Shown: piece by piece, positions 22,207 to 33,252 of the stretch
How the letters are laid out: the number at the start of each line of letters is the position of its first letter
Position numbering within the stretch: position 1 is the first letter of the stretch
Assembly (NCBI RefSeq): GCF_020509005.1
Contig: NC_063024.1
Location: forward strand, 1,426,001-1,490,000
Direction of reading: 5' to 3'
Source of the DNA: Fulvia fulva
Taxonomy: Eukaryota; Ascomycota; Dothideomycetes; Mycosphaerellales; Mycosphaerellaceae
Length of the DNA stretch: 64,000 nucleotides
Notes under the pieces: generated by a model
The model's database searches: none
Seen by the model: only the letters and a program-made list of their open reading frames with translations
Told to the model about the DNA's origin: nothing
Position numbers and translations under genes: made by a program

Positions 22207-25200
22207 ATGGCTCCTCCTGCACGCATCGTTGGTGCGGCTTTGGCACTGTCTACTGCCGCACTCGCATCACCACTCGCTCTCACCCGCCGACAGAACGGCA
22301 CTACCCCGACCCAATGTCCAGGCTACTCAGCCAGCGACATCCAGACCAGCGCCAATGGTCTGACTGCAAGACTCACCCTGGCCGGCTCGCCTTGCAACGT
22401 CTACGGCACTGATCTCGAAGACTTGACCTTGACTGTTGAGTATCAGACTGGTCAGTAGTCAAATCACATCACAGCCCCCATTGCAGCCCACTAACAAATG
22501 CTCTAGACAACCGCTTGCACGTCCTGATTCAGGATGCCGCCCAGCAAGTCTACCAGCTCCCCGAGTCCGTCTTCCCTCGACCTGCCTTCACCGGTGTTGA
22601 CTCCACCGCGAGCAACCTCGACTTTGACTACGTCGAGAGCCCCTTCAGCTTCACCGTGAAGCGCAAGTCCTCGGGCGAGGTCCTGTTCGATACTTCAGCA
22701 GCTTCGCTGATATTTGAGGATCAATACGTGCGCTTGAGAACATGGGTACCAGACGAGCCGAACCTGTACGGCACTGGAGAGCACACCGATCCATTGTAAG
22801 TCCCATTAAATGGTCACAGTGGCAAATTCGCTAACGCCGCACGCCCACAGCAAGCTGAACACGAGCAACTACACACGCACAGCATGGAACCGTGATGCAT
22901 ACGGTACCCCGCCTGGCACCAACCTCTACGGGACCCACCCAGTCCACTACGATCACCGTGGCGCCAATGGCACGCACGCTGTGTTCCTGCTCAACTCAAA
23001 CGGCATGAATTACAAGATCGACGACAGCGATGGCACATACCTCGAGTATGACTTGCTTGGTGGAGTCTTAGACTTCTACTTCGTGGCGGGCCCCACTCCT
23101 GTGGAAGCTTCCATACAGTACTCGGAGATTGTGGGCAAGTCTGCCATGCAGCCGTACTGGGGCTTTGGTTTCCACCAATGTCGTTATGGATACCAGGATG
23201 TCTACAACGTTGCTGAAGTGGTTGCAAACTACTCTGCGGCCAACATTCCTCTGGAGACTATGTGGACCGACATCGACTACATGCACCTGCGATGGGTCTT
23301 CACCCTCGACGAGGATCGCTACCCACTCGAACTCATGCGAGAACTGGTCTCGACACTGCACGAACGCCAACAGCAGTACATCGTGATGGTTGATCCAGCG
23401 GTTGCGTACCAAGATTATGATGCTTTCAACAACGGAGTTGAGGACGACATCTTCATGAAGAAGAACGGGAGCATCTACAAGGGTGTTGTCTGGCCTGGTG
23501 TTACCGCTTTCCCTGATTGGTTCCATCCAAACACTCAGAACTACTGGGACGAGGAATTCCTGAGCTTCTTCGATCCTGACGCTGGTGTGGACATTGATGG
23601 GCTCTGGATCGACATGAATGACCCCAGCAACTTCTGCAACTACCCGTGCAGCAACCCTGAGCAGGAAGCACAAGCGCTTGGCAACCCACCACGACCACCA
23701 GCCGTTCGACTCGGATCTCCTCGTCCTATTGCTGGCTTTGGACCAGATTTCCAGCCCATTTGCAAGGCTCAAATCACCTTCAACGTGGTCGCAGAGACCT
23801 TCTTCGGCGAGAACATCATCGTCTACGGCAATGTCTCGACCATTGGTGGTGCTGACATCACAAATGCGGCACCTCTTGGCGCAACCAACTACCCGACGTG
23901 GAGTGCAACCATCGACTTTCCTGCCAACACTGTTGTCTCTTTCCAGTATGTTCGTGCTCAACCCGATGGCACTTACGTTTACGAGGCTTCGAACCATACC
24001 ATCACTACTGGTTCTTGCAACAGCACGGCCCAAGCGACCAATGACACTATCACCACGACCTCGCCACCTCAGAGCGCGAAGGTCAGACGCTCTGCCGCCT
24101 TCTCAGCGAAGAGACACCACACTTCGTTCAACTACAAGCGACAAGCTACTGGTGACAAGAAGGGTCTTCCTGGACGCGATCTCATCAACCCTGCCTACAA
24201 CATCGAGAACGAAGCGGGCCGCCTGAGCAATAAGACAGCAGACACCGATATCGTGCTCTACAACGGACTTGTCGAATACGACACACACAACCTCTACGGC
24301 TCCATGATGTCCGAGTCTTCTCGCATTTCTATGCTTGCCCGTCGTCCAGCACTCCGACCGCTCATCATCACTCGTTCCACATATGCTGGCGCAGGCGCAC
24401 AAGTCGGCAAGTGGCTTGGTGACAACATCTCGAACTGGTTCTCCTATCTGATCTCCATCAAGGAGAATCTCGAGTTTAGCGCCATGTACCAAGTGGCAAT
24501 GGTCGGATCTGATGTGTGTGGCTTCGGCTCTGACACGACTGAGAATCTCTGCGCACGCTGGGCAATGATTGGTGCCTTCTCGCCATTCTACCGCAACCAC
24601 AACCAGAACGACGCAATCTCGCAGGAGTTCTACCTTTGGCCGATCGTCACCTCTGCCGCTCAGAATGCCATCGACATTAGGTACAGACTGCTTGACTATT
24701 TCTACACGGCTTTCCACCACCAGAACCAGACCGGCACGCCCAGCATCCAGCCAATGTTCTACCATCACCCGGATGACGCGAACACCTTCTCGTTGGGCTA
24801 CCAGTTCTACTACGGCCCTGGTCTGCTTGTGGCGCCAGTCACAGAAGAGGACAGCACAACGGCCACTTTCTACCTCCCAGATGAGATCTACTACGACTTC
24901 TACACGCACGCCACAATCGAAGGCACCGGCGCCAACTATACCGTCAACGATGTTGCATACGACTCCATCCCGCTCTACTACAAGGGTGGCAACATCTTGG
25001 CCCAGCGTGTCAACTCCGCCAACACGACCACCGAGCTGCGCAAGCAGAACTTCGAGATCATCATTGCTCCAAGCCGAGACGGCACTGCCGAAGGCGACCT
25101 CTATTTCGACGACGGCGTCAGTGAGGTCCAGTCGAGCACCTCTCTGATCCACTTCGACTACTCCGCAGATGGTACCTTCCGCATGACGGGCCAATTCGGC

Positions 25201-25338
25201 TACGACTCTCGCGTTGTCATCGAGAGCATCACAGTCCTCGGCAGCACTGTCAGCAACTCGACTCTCGGCACAGCGCGCACAAAGGTCGTGGACAACCAGC
25301 AGATCTCGCTGCAGCAAGAGTATGAAGCGCAGGTATAG
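22207..25338 (+). CDS. Secreted GH31 alpha-glucosidase with internal CBM20-like domain
   Basis: Releases glucose from the non-reducing ends of maltose and starch dextrins outside the cell. Exons 22207-22450, 22507-22795 and 22851-25338 (introns 56 and 55 bp) give 1006 aa. Residues 1-21 form a signal peptide. The catalytic nucleophile is Asp432 in GLWIDMNDP and the acid/base is Asp732 in VGSDVCGFG. This spacing of 300 residues is about 130 more than I recall for Aspergillus-type enzymes. The extra segment is a CBM20-like starch-binding module (about 482-567, with FGENIIVYGNVS, NYPTWSATIDFPAN and QYVRAQPDG). It is followed by a threonine-rich linker and basic sites (VRRS, AKRHH, YKRQA at about 590-612) that could be cut by a Kex2-type protease. 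Many N-glycosylation sequons are present. The gene is intact. Confidence 0.95.
23761..24018 (+). other. CBM20-like starch-binding domain inside GH31
   Basis: Codons 482-567 of the alpha-glucosidase read as a CBM20-like beta-sandwich: TFNVVAETFFGENIIVYGN, then PLGATNYPTWSATI, then FQYVRAQPDGTYVYEAS. The Trp in PTWSATI matches a conserved ligand-site position of the family. It lies between the two catalytic aspartates. Confidence 0.75.
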
Positions 25339-26133
25339 ACCGGTTTACAGGACGGTTTAGAAGGTCGTGGCGTTTCACGCGATTACATGAGATGGATGAC
25401 AGAACAGCAACTTTTTCGGTAATGGGTTTGAAATGAAGAGGATGGGGTTGGATGGGTAACGTTCATGTTTATGATTGATGATACCATAGCGCGCGATTCT
25501 GGCTTTGGTCTACTGCATGGTATTGGTATGGATGGTATCAGTCTAGCCGATGAGTAGCATGAGATTATGATAAGCATACGCTTTCGCTCGCGATTTTGTC
25601 TGTGTGTCAGAGCTAGATCGTTTTGCAGAGCAGTGGTGTCCCACTAGTGAAGAGACAGCGACGACGACAGGGGCCAAAAAGCAACCAGCCCGGCCACGAC
25701 ATCAGCAACAACTTCACGGACGAACCGCCAGCACAGGTTGGCCCACAGCGTCTATACGGCGTAGTGGTGGATATCATGTGCTAGCTTACCACTACATCGC
25801 CACGACCAGGTTGATTGCTCGAGAGTAGCACCATGTGTTCGGCATATGACCTTTGCTGCAGGTCACTTGACCAGGCCGATATTCTGAGCTCGGCGACAGT
25901 GTACAGCAAAGAATCTTCCATCACATCGGAGAATCATCTTGGTATGTTGATGTGTCTTTCTTGTGCAAACACATACTCAGAGCTCGACAGCCGTTCGTTT
26001 CAACCCACCGCCGTACTGCTTGCATGCCCCTCTGTCGATCACACGTCTCGGTAGGTCACATATTCGGCGCTCGGGACTCGCTCAATTTGACCCTCCTTTG
26101 GCCTTCTCAAATTGCCTCTCGATCGAGAAGCAC
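25339..26133. other. Intergenic, no gene supported
   Basis: Convergent 3' flanks of the glucosidase and the first F-box-like gene. Only short unsupported frames are present. Confidence 0.55.
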
Positions 26134-27312
26134 TTAGCTAACGCCCTGGTTCGTGCCTCTCACGCGCTTGGCCTTAGTTGCTATCAAGCTCTGGTACGTG
26201 CCTTTCACGCCGATCAAAGCCTCGAGCCCTTCTTTCTCCATAGCCTTCCTCTCTTTCTTCGTCACGACGAGGACCAAGCCTTTCAGATCCAGTTGTCCCA
26301 GCCGTGGCTGCCTCTTGACGAATTGGGCAAGTTCCTTGATGACGAACGAGCCTCCACTTATGCTGAGTGTCTCCACCTCGGGGAAGACTGCGTCAAGGAA
26401 TGGCGTTGAGAACGTGTGGCGGTAGGTCCCCCGCAACAATGGCACGGTAACCTTGAGGTTGAGGGACTTGAGGCTTCCCCCTGCTGCATGCTCGAGTGAC
26501 TTGATGAAAGGGGCGAATTGTGCTTCGCTACCTTTGCCGCATACTGTTATGTCGAGATATTGTATGCCGTTGAATTGCGATAGCTTGTTCAAATGCCGCC
26601 CTGGCAGTGCCCAACGTTTGGTACAGACTACCAACGTCGATACAAGAAGTTCTCGAGGCGTAGATGCTTGGGAGCGAGCATGCTCGAGTGCCTCTGAGAC
26701 CAGCGTGAAAGGCGCCCCATCTCGACAAGCAGGCAAGGCCAACGGCGTACGGTAGACGAAACCTTCCATGCCGGGCAGGACCAGTGGATCACGCCCAGAA
26801 GTAGCTCGATCCGTCAATTCAAGCCTAGATAGGTTGCCGTGCTCCGCGAGGTTGATGAAGATCTGTCGTAAGAGTGCTGTTTGAGCCCCACTCGACTGAA
26901 AAGATTTCTCCTCCTCGAGTGCCTTGCGGTATTTGATCAGGCCTTCCTCAATCCTCGCATACGCCGTGATATCTGCCCCTGCCTCCACCGCTCGAAGCCT
27001 CGCCTTCCGAGCTCCCTCAATCTCAGAAGAGAGACTCGCGCGGATGTGGACTTCCTCGATGCACAAAGAGATCGTCTTGATTGCGGGGGCGAAAGCTGCA
27101 TGTCGCGTGACCTCGACAGCCAGCTCGAGGCTCTTCTGCGAGTTGAGGTAGAAGGCTTGGTGTGGGAAGAAGGTTTTGCTGAAGAAGGTGAGGACTTTGG
27201 AGTTGGCTTCGCTTGACACGAGGCGTAGAGATTTGAGGTCTTTGCGCGCGACATCTTGCGCGATGGTCTCGAAGAGCTCCAGTGGTATAGCCGTGAGGTT
27301 GGCGGCCGGCAT
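26134..27312 (-). CDS. F-box-like protein, paralogue 1
   Basis: Single-exon 392-aa protein. The N-terminus (PLELFETIAQDVARKDLKSLRLVSSEAN) has the F-box pattern that binds Skp1 in SCF ubiquitin ligases. The rest is leucine-rich with repeated beta-strand/helix-like segments (for example IQYLDITVC, LKSLNLKVTV, VETLSISGGSF, LGQLDLKGLVL), suggesting an irregular LRR substrate-binding domain. The target is unknown. It is followed by a second, diverged copy in the same orientation at 27987-29183. They share the order of blocks: F-box, HQAFYLNS/HQAYYLNS, a charged helix, an LRR-like tail. It appears intact. Confidence 0.75.
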   Translation of the reverse strand: MPAANLTAIPLELFETIAQDVARKDLKSLRLVSSEANSKVLTFFSKTFFPHQAFYLNSQKSLELAVEVTRHAAFAPAIKTISLCIEEVHIRASLSSEIEGARKARLRAVEAGADITAYARIEEGLIKYRKALEEEKSFQSSGAQTALLRQIFINLAEHGNLSRLELTDRATSGRDPLVLPGMEGFVYRTPLALPACRDGAPFTLVSEALEHARSQASTPRELLVSTLVVCTKRWALPGRHLNKLSQFNGIQYLDITVCGKGSEAQFAPFIKSLEHAAGGSLKSLNLKVTVPLLRGTYRHTFSTPFLDAVFPEVETLSISGGSFVIKELAQFVKRQPRLGQLDLKGLVLVVTKKERKAMEKEGLEALIGVKGTYQSLIATKAKRVRGTNQGVS

Positions 27313-27986
27313 GTTGTGTGGTCAGGTGTTGAGACCGAAGTGTGTGGGATGTCTATTGCACCGGCGTATTCTTGCGGTACAGACTGAGCTGTGCGATGGA
27401 CTGTAGCTCTGCAGGCCTTGGCGAAATATGCTAAATTGCGGTAGTTTGCGGTCCAGTTGGAGAGTTTTGGCAGGCGAGAAGGTACTTCACCTTCCGGGAA
27501 GTGGGAAACACGCTAGCGTTACGGGGTCTTGTCTTGCATTCACATCTGGTCTAGCTTTGGAGATAGTGAATGACTGGGAAACACGGGGATCCCACCCAGG
27601 AAGGTACTTATGATTGTGCGAAAGGACTGATTCATCGTCTCGTGATTCTACAGCCCCTAAGTGAATCAAAAACACCCGATGGAAGCAAACGGTTGTGTGC
27701 AAGAAGCCGCACACTGCCGAAAGAAGTGAAGCAAAGCCAATAGATAAACGCCAGCATTGCTCAAAACCACCTGCGGCGACCTCTCCATATCAGCTTCCGA
27801 ACCGACTTAGGGGCAGATCTGAAAGGACCCAAGCCGCTACAACATACGGCAGCGTAGCACTCACTCCAGTCTGACAGCAGCCACTTCCGTGCTCTTGCCA
27901 TGCACCTCTCTGCTCCAATGAATGCTCGCCCACCACGGAAACCGCCAAGTATCTCAACCAATGGTCTGCGACTCACCGCCATTCGG
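27313..27986. other. Spacer between the tandem F-box paralogues
   Basis: Contains the promoter of paralogue 1 and the 3' flank of paralogue 2. No coding sequence supported. Confidence 0.5.
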
Positions 27987-29183
27987 CTACCATTCCTCAT
28001 GCGTGAGGTTGGTATATTGACCATCGATGCCAACCAAATTCTGGAGCTCTTCCTCGCTAAACAGATCGTCCTTATGCCACCCACCAACACGAAGATACGC
28101 CAAGTCAAGCTGTTGGAGTGAGGAATGGCGTCGTGCGAAAGCGATCAATTCTTGAATCTTCACGTGGCCGCCAACCAGCTCCAGGCTCTCCAAGAGAGGC
28201 ATTGTCTCATTCAGCAAAAGCCAGATGACGTCCGCTCGGCTGGATGAAGGTGGCATGGATCCCGCTTTAGCAAACGAGACATCGTACACCGCAAGGTGGC
28301 GCAGAGAACGCGTAGCCGCAGCTACGACCGCGTTCAGCAGGGGACGGACGACGTCCTTCTCGCTATCGAATTGGAAGCCGGGGGCCAATGCATGACCCAC
28401 AGGATAGTCCCTTACTGTGTTGAGCTCGAGTCCAAGGTACGTTAAGCCATCGAAGTTTGGTGATCTGATGCAAGCCGGCAGGCACCAGTCCCTCGCATCT
28501 AAGGATAGAGATGTCACAAGATGCCCAAGAATGCCCGATCCTCGCAGCGCTCGATGTATGACCTCGATTGGCTCCGCCGAGTGATGGCCTGGTGACCGAC
28601 TACTGGCCCCCGACATGACACAGTCGTTGGGACGGGTCGGCTTCACATCACAGCCATCTCTGTCAGTGAGAGCCATCTCGACCTCTTTGCCGTTGAGAAT
28701 GATCTGGTCCATGAGCTGCCGCAGAGCTCGGTTTTGCTTGCCCTCGGCACGAAATCGCTCCTGCTCCAGCCACGACACTCGGCGTTGATCCAATGCTCTG
28801 AGTCGCTTTTCGTGATTGGTGCTCGGTGGCATCCCCAGTCCGCGCATCTTGCGCTTGTGAGATGCGTCGATCTTCTCGGTGAGTGCGGTCTCATCCTCGA
28901 GATCGTAATCGCGCTCCACCTCTTCTACAAACAGTGACAGTATTCGCAAAGCCGGACCAAAGACGGGGTGTTTGGCGATGAGTGTGGCACGATCGAGACT
29001 CGCCTCGCTGTTGAGATAATAGGCCTGGTGCTCAAACAGCACTCGAGCGTAGGTGCGCAGGACTTTCGACGCCATGTCTCGGCTCACCAGTCGTAAGGAC
29101 TTGAGATCTTATGAAGAAGTGTTCTCGGCGATGTTCTCGAGCACTTCTGGCGGCATCGCCGCGAGAGTGGCGGCAGTCGACAT
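27987..29183 (-). pseudogene. F-box-like protein, paralogue 2, stop codon within F-box
   Basis: Tandem paralogue of the 26134-27312 gene. Reading from ATG at 29183, MSTAATLAAMPPEVLENIAENTSS is followed by TAA at 29109-29111 (codon 25) and then DLKSLRLVSRDMASKV, which matches DLKSLRLVSSEANSKV of paralogue 1. The remaining 366 codons are open to the TAG at 27987. They keep HQAYYLNSEASLD, the charged helical region and the LRR-like tail (LLESLELVGGHVKIQEL, LQQLDLAYLRVGG). Either the gene lost its F-box by a nonsense change, or translation begins at an internal Met such as the one near 29075, leaving an F-box-less protein. Confidence 0.65.
29109..29111 (-). other. In-frame TAA in F-box paralogue 2
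   Basis: Occupies the position of Lys in ARKDLKSLRL of paralogue 1. Both flanks align in the same frame, so this is a substitution and not an indel. Confidence 0.65.
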
Positions 29184-29616
29184 GATGTTCTGTATGCTAT
29201 GTCGTGTGGTGTGGTGTGGTGTGGTGTGGTGTCGCAGTTGCGTCGCTCTTGTGTGCTGTGCTGCGCCGTGTCGGAGTTGTGTTGCTGTTGTCTTTGTCGA
29301 TGGGTCATGGAGGGGAAGTCAATCGGTTGGTGATCGCCGCTGGGAAGGTGCGTTAGTAAAGCTTACATCAGCGCGCTAGCAATGCCAGCAATCAGCTTTG
29401 CCAGCATGTGAATGTGAATATGAATGTGAATGCTGGTAGCGCGCACACGTTGAGACTCGAAGCCTGAGAGGCCTGTCGAACACGAGCGCCTATCGCAGCG
29501 TCAGTATCTCAACATCCACATGACACCCTCACAAACTCGGAACCCAAGTCGGTACTGTCTGCCACAAGCCCTGTCGTATTCTTCATATCTTCTCCTCATC
29601 AACCCAGTCAACCCAG
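29184..29616. other. Intergenic with short tandem repeats
   Basis: Holds the microsatellite and the GTGAAT-type repeats. No gene supported. Confidence 0.5.
29203..29231. repeat. GTGGT pentanucleotide microsatellite
   Basis: Tandem GTGTG/GTGGT units immediately upstream of the F-box paralogue 2 start. A looser GTGAAT hexamer repeat follows at about 29405-29435. Confidence 0.7.
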
Positions 29617-30512
29617 CTAATACCCCCCATCCCCCCTCTCCGCCTTGTTCCCACCCCTGCCCTCCTCCGCAATAGCAACACCAGCACTACACCCCAACCG
29701 ACTCGCCCCAGCCTCCAACATCTTCACAGCATCCCCCAGTGTTCTAATCCCTCCACTCGCCTTGACCTTCATCTTCCTCTCCGGACTCGCGAGCACCTCA
29801 CAACACGCCCTCATCAACCTAACATTTTCCACCGTAGCCCCCTCCCCATTGAACCCCGTACTCGTCTTTACAAACTCAAAGCCTGCCTTATCGGCAATCA
29901 CGCATGCTGCTACAATTTGCTGTGCGTTCAGTTGCGATGTCTCGAGGATTAGTTTGAGGACCACTGGGGCGGGCGCTTTTGCGCGAAGGGTTGAGAGTTC
30001 GGTGTATATCTTGGAGTAGGACTTGGAGATGAGGTCGGGGTAGTTGAGGACGATGTCGAGTTCGAGGGCGCCGGAGGTGGTGGAGAGAGAAGTTTCGTCG
30101 AGTTTGTGGGCCAGAGGATATGTGCCTTCGTGGAAACCGATTACGGCGGCGATGGGGATCGGGGTGCCTTTGAGGCTGGAGAGGGCGTGGGGGATGAAGT
30201 CGGGGCGGACGCAGACGGACTGTGGTGTTGAGCGTCAGCATGACTCGACCATATCGTATCTCACCATTCTCACAACCATAAACATACCGCAAACCCCTCC
30301 CTCCTCGCCTCCTCACACAACATCGTAACCTGCTCCTCCGTCGCATCAAGCTTCAACAACGTATGATCAATCGTGCCCGCAACACCACTGCTCGGCACCT
30401 CATACGTCCTCCCCTCCCTCACCACCTCTTGCACCTTCCCCTCCACCTCCCTTATCAACACCACCCACTCCTCCACCCCCACCACCTTCCCACCACTCAT
30501 CTCCGTCGTCAT
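29617..30512 (-). CDS. Deoxyribose-phosphate aldolase (DeoC family)
   Basis: Cleaves 2-deoxyribose-5-phosphate to glyceraldehyde-3-phosphate and acetaldehyde in deoxynucleoside catabolism. Exon 1 (30288-30512) and exon 2 (29617-30219), separated by a 68-bp GTATGT...CAG intron, give 275 aa of TIM-barrel fold. Visible are GTIDHTLLKLDATEEQ near the N-terminus, SVCVRPDFIPHAL after the splice, LDIVLNY (with the catalytic-site Asp), KTSTGF, and the Schiff-base lysine in VKASGGIRTL. The start ATG at 30512 overlaps by four bases the stop of a coding-like upstream ORF (30509-30772), so the true N-terminus may be longer. Confidence 0.92.
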
Positions 30513-30772
30513 CTCCGCCCGTCCACTAACCTCCCCCTCTCCGCAAACGCCGGCGGCAAAGTGCCCACCCCACTAGCCTTCCTCTCACCACGCGTGTTGT
30601 ACTCGTTACTCTCGTCGTTCGTTTCAGAGCGCTCTGAGATGGGAGGGGGTCGTTCGGAGGAAGCGTTGTTGACTCTCTGCTGGAGGGCGGCGAAGTTGTT
30701 GGGATCGCTGGAGGAGCTGTGGAGGGTAGGGTTTTTGGGGAAGGAATCGCGGTCAGGCTGTGTTGAATACAT
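30509..30772 (-). CDS. Small ORF directly upstream of DeoC; possible N-terminal exon
   Basis: 87 codons with strongly C-ending synonymous codons, unlike random sequence, beginning MYSTQPDRDSFPKNPT and rich in Ser, Asn and Glu. No known family recognised. Its TGA overlaps the DeoC ATG. One additional base in the C5 run at 30533-30537 (plus strand) would fuse it in frame to DeoC. A GTTAGT splice-donor-like sequence also lies there. It may be a DeoC N-terminal extension, a separate small protein, or chance. Confidence 0.35.
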   Translation of the reverse strand: MYSTQPDRDSFPKNPTLHSSSSDPNNFAALQQRVNNASSERPPPISERSETNDESNEYNTRGERKASGVGTLPPAFAERGRLVDGRR

Positions 30773-31431
30773 GGCTCATCATAATGCATCTGTACCAGAG
30801 ATGAGCCGTGGTGGGATGGTGGTCTAGATGGATTGAGTTAAGCGCCGAGGTGCGCTGGGGTTGGGATTGGGAGAGGTTCGAGGGGACGTGGGTGGGGAGA
30901 ACATGATTGCATGATATGATGCAGAAGCGACATTCAGCCAGAGACTGCGGAGAGCTGCAGCATACGAGAGGATTGGCAGAAAACTTTGTCGAAGGCAGGA
31001 GGAAGGCATCACGTGAGGTGTCAGGATAACAGCATCATAGACAGCACCAACGTGATTTGCAATTGTTTTCATTGGCATTTGCAGACCATGCAGGGATAGG
31101 ACTCCTCGACGGGGTATCTGGGTCCTTGCTCTGGCTCGAGCAAAACAGAAACAGCCAGAGATCGCATCAACCACACCATCTCACCTCCGCCATGCATCAA
31201 GATATGACAGAGTGTACACCGGAAACGCCAATTTGTCCCCTTTTGCGCAACGCAGCATCCGAAAGAAGAATGTAGCCGTGTCCATTTGCGTCCATCGCGG
31301 TTGGTAGCCGGCAGAACGAGTAGATACTATGTAGTATCTACAATCTGCCAGCCGAGGTCGATATCGTGCCATGCACCCTCCGTTCCGTTATTCATCCCAC
31401 CGCCCTCATGTCATCGTAGCAGGCGAGTCGT
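30773..31431. other. Intergenic, no gene supported
   Basis: Short frames only. It contains the upstream region of the DeoC locus and the 3' flank of the eS27 gene. Confidence 0.5.
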
Positions 31432-31916
31432 TTACTTTCTCCGGAAAGAGCAGCCCTCGGTAAGACGGGCCTTGCCACCGGTTGGCTGGCAGAGCACCTG
31501 TGAGCAGCCGGCGCAGGCGACGACGGTCTGTGCGTGCGAGTAGACGGTGGTGATTGTGAAGCAGCCGGGGCACTTGACGTCCATAAAGAAAGAGCGTGGG
31601 CCTGGGACGAGAGTCTGTGTGTTGTGTTAGAGATGGTGGTATGCGAGGGGTGTGGTTGATGAATATGCATACCTTCAGCTTGTGCTTGCGCGCCTCAGCC
31701 TGTGGGCTTGGGTTGAGGAGATCCTGAGCCAAGACCTGTGGTGTCCATGTTAGCCTGCGCTGTCCTCCTGCCTGTGTTTCTCGTCTCTTGAATGTGTCTG
31801 CAGAGCTTCCCAATGTCCTCTTCGCCGTTTTAGTGCAGTCTCGGCTGTCGTGTGCCTGATGGCGAAGAGGACAGGGGCGCCCGCCACAGCACCTCTCGAG
31901 CGCTGCGACGTACCAT
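31432..31916 (-). CDS. RPS27: 40S ribosomal protein eS27 (S27)
   Basis: Zinc-ribbon protein of the small cytosolic ribosomal subunit. Three exons: 31914-31916 (only the ATG), 31673-31735 ([21 protein letters not shown]) and 31432-31614 ([18 protein letters not shown] onward, ending CSFRRK). Total 82 aa, exactly the family length. The CPGC...CAGC pairs bind zinc. Introns are 178 bp and 58 bp, with GTACGT and GTATGC donors. The first intron directly after the start codon is needed, since the exon-2 frame has no suitable upstream ATG. Confidence 0.96.
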
Positions 31917-33252
31917 GATTGCGGTGTTTCGATGTTATTTGATGTCGGAATTGGTTTGTCGATGAATCGTCTCGGGTTTTGACTGTGGTTGTCGACGTCG
32001 GCGATGCGTGCGCTGGTAGATCAAAGTCGATGGCAAATTGAGAATTGGTGCGGAGTTTGCTAACTTCGTGGACGTCCGTGCTTTTTTGTGCCAAGGTTTA
32101 GTCATCCTTGCAACTTCGCGAACGCTCTTTCTCTCATCACTTGACAATGAATCACAATTACGCATGTGAATGACTGGTCTATTGCTCATCGAAGCTAGCA
32201 TCGGTTCAAAAGCCACGCTTAGGCCATGAGACTCTTGCCGTTCAGTCGGGCGACGAGATTTGGCATCAAGACGGTGACTCAGTGTTTCAGCATGCACAAG
32301 ACTATCGACTTGTCACTTTGCACTCCCACGGGACAGGTCAGATCTTGGACTAGGCTTGTTCCAACGTGGCGCTGAGGGTGAGTCGAAGATGCGGAGTCAG
32401 TTGCCTGCAAGCATCATGTGAAGCAAAAGAGTGTCTGATTAAGTCTAACACTCTAGCCATGCCTCAATCCTTCTGGATAATCCTACTTCGCCACGCACCA
32501 AAGCACCGTGGACTTTTGCACACAGTAATAAGGACAAAAACCGAAAGTGATGACTCTTCCCTTCCTTCGCCACCCATCACGCCCCCCTATGCCCCATGTT
32601 GTTCCTCCCCATCGCCATCGCTAAATGCTTACAACTCTCATCGAGCCCTGTTAAAGCTACACAACACACACTCTGTCAAGTGCAGTCTATTTCCTTCTTC
32701 CCACCCTGTACCACGCTCCCACCACACCATTAGTTGCAAGAGTATCCGATACGGAGAGTATGATATGTTGATAAAACTCATGCTGCTGATAGGGTTCCCT
32801 GAGGAGATAAAATCTTAGGTCGTAATCTTCGTCGTCAAAAAAGCTTGATGAAACAACCAAAGGAGCGGCGAAGGTTGAGATTGGTGGCTGCGTGCAGATG
32901 AGGATGTTCGCGGAGAAGTATGAGAGAGACTAATGCACAGTGCCGTCGCGATTGTGTGACACTCTGTGGAACGCATTACCAGAGTCTGGGTGCGCCCACG
33001 AGCGGAGACGGCAGCGAGGAGAGATGGTCAGTCGGATCCTCTGTGGATCGTAGGACCGTGTTGCCACGATGTAGACCGAGGTCAGCCGCTGTTCTTGTGT
33101 CGCGGAGCTTTGGTGCTGCTCGCTACCACGGCGTACTCGTCATCGGGATCCCACTGTTCGGGCTGGAATTCCGGGTTGAGGAAGTGGGCCGTGTTGAAGT
33201 GGGAGCTGCGACTGTTAACATTGATACTACACATGTGATTATGGGTTGATCC
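31917..33252. other. Intergenic, no gene supported
   Basis: Includes the eS27 promoter on its left side. A CT/CA-rich region at about 32560-32720 and several short frames are seen, none recognisable. Confidence 0.5.

Noticed and set aside
23068..24033. 321-codon minus-strand frame
   Set aside because: Also a shadow of the GH31 gene.
24103..25317. 404-codon minus-strand frame
   Set aside because: Antisense to the GH31 coding exon; a mirror of its biased third positions, with Val/Asp-rich composition and no domains.
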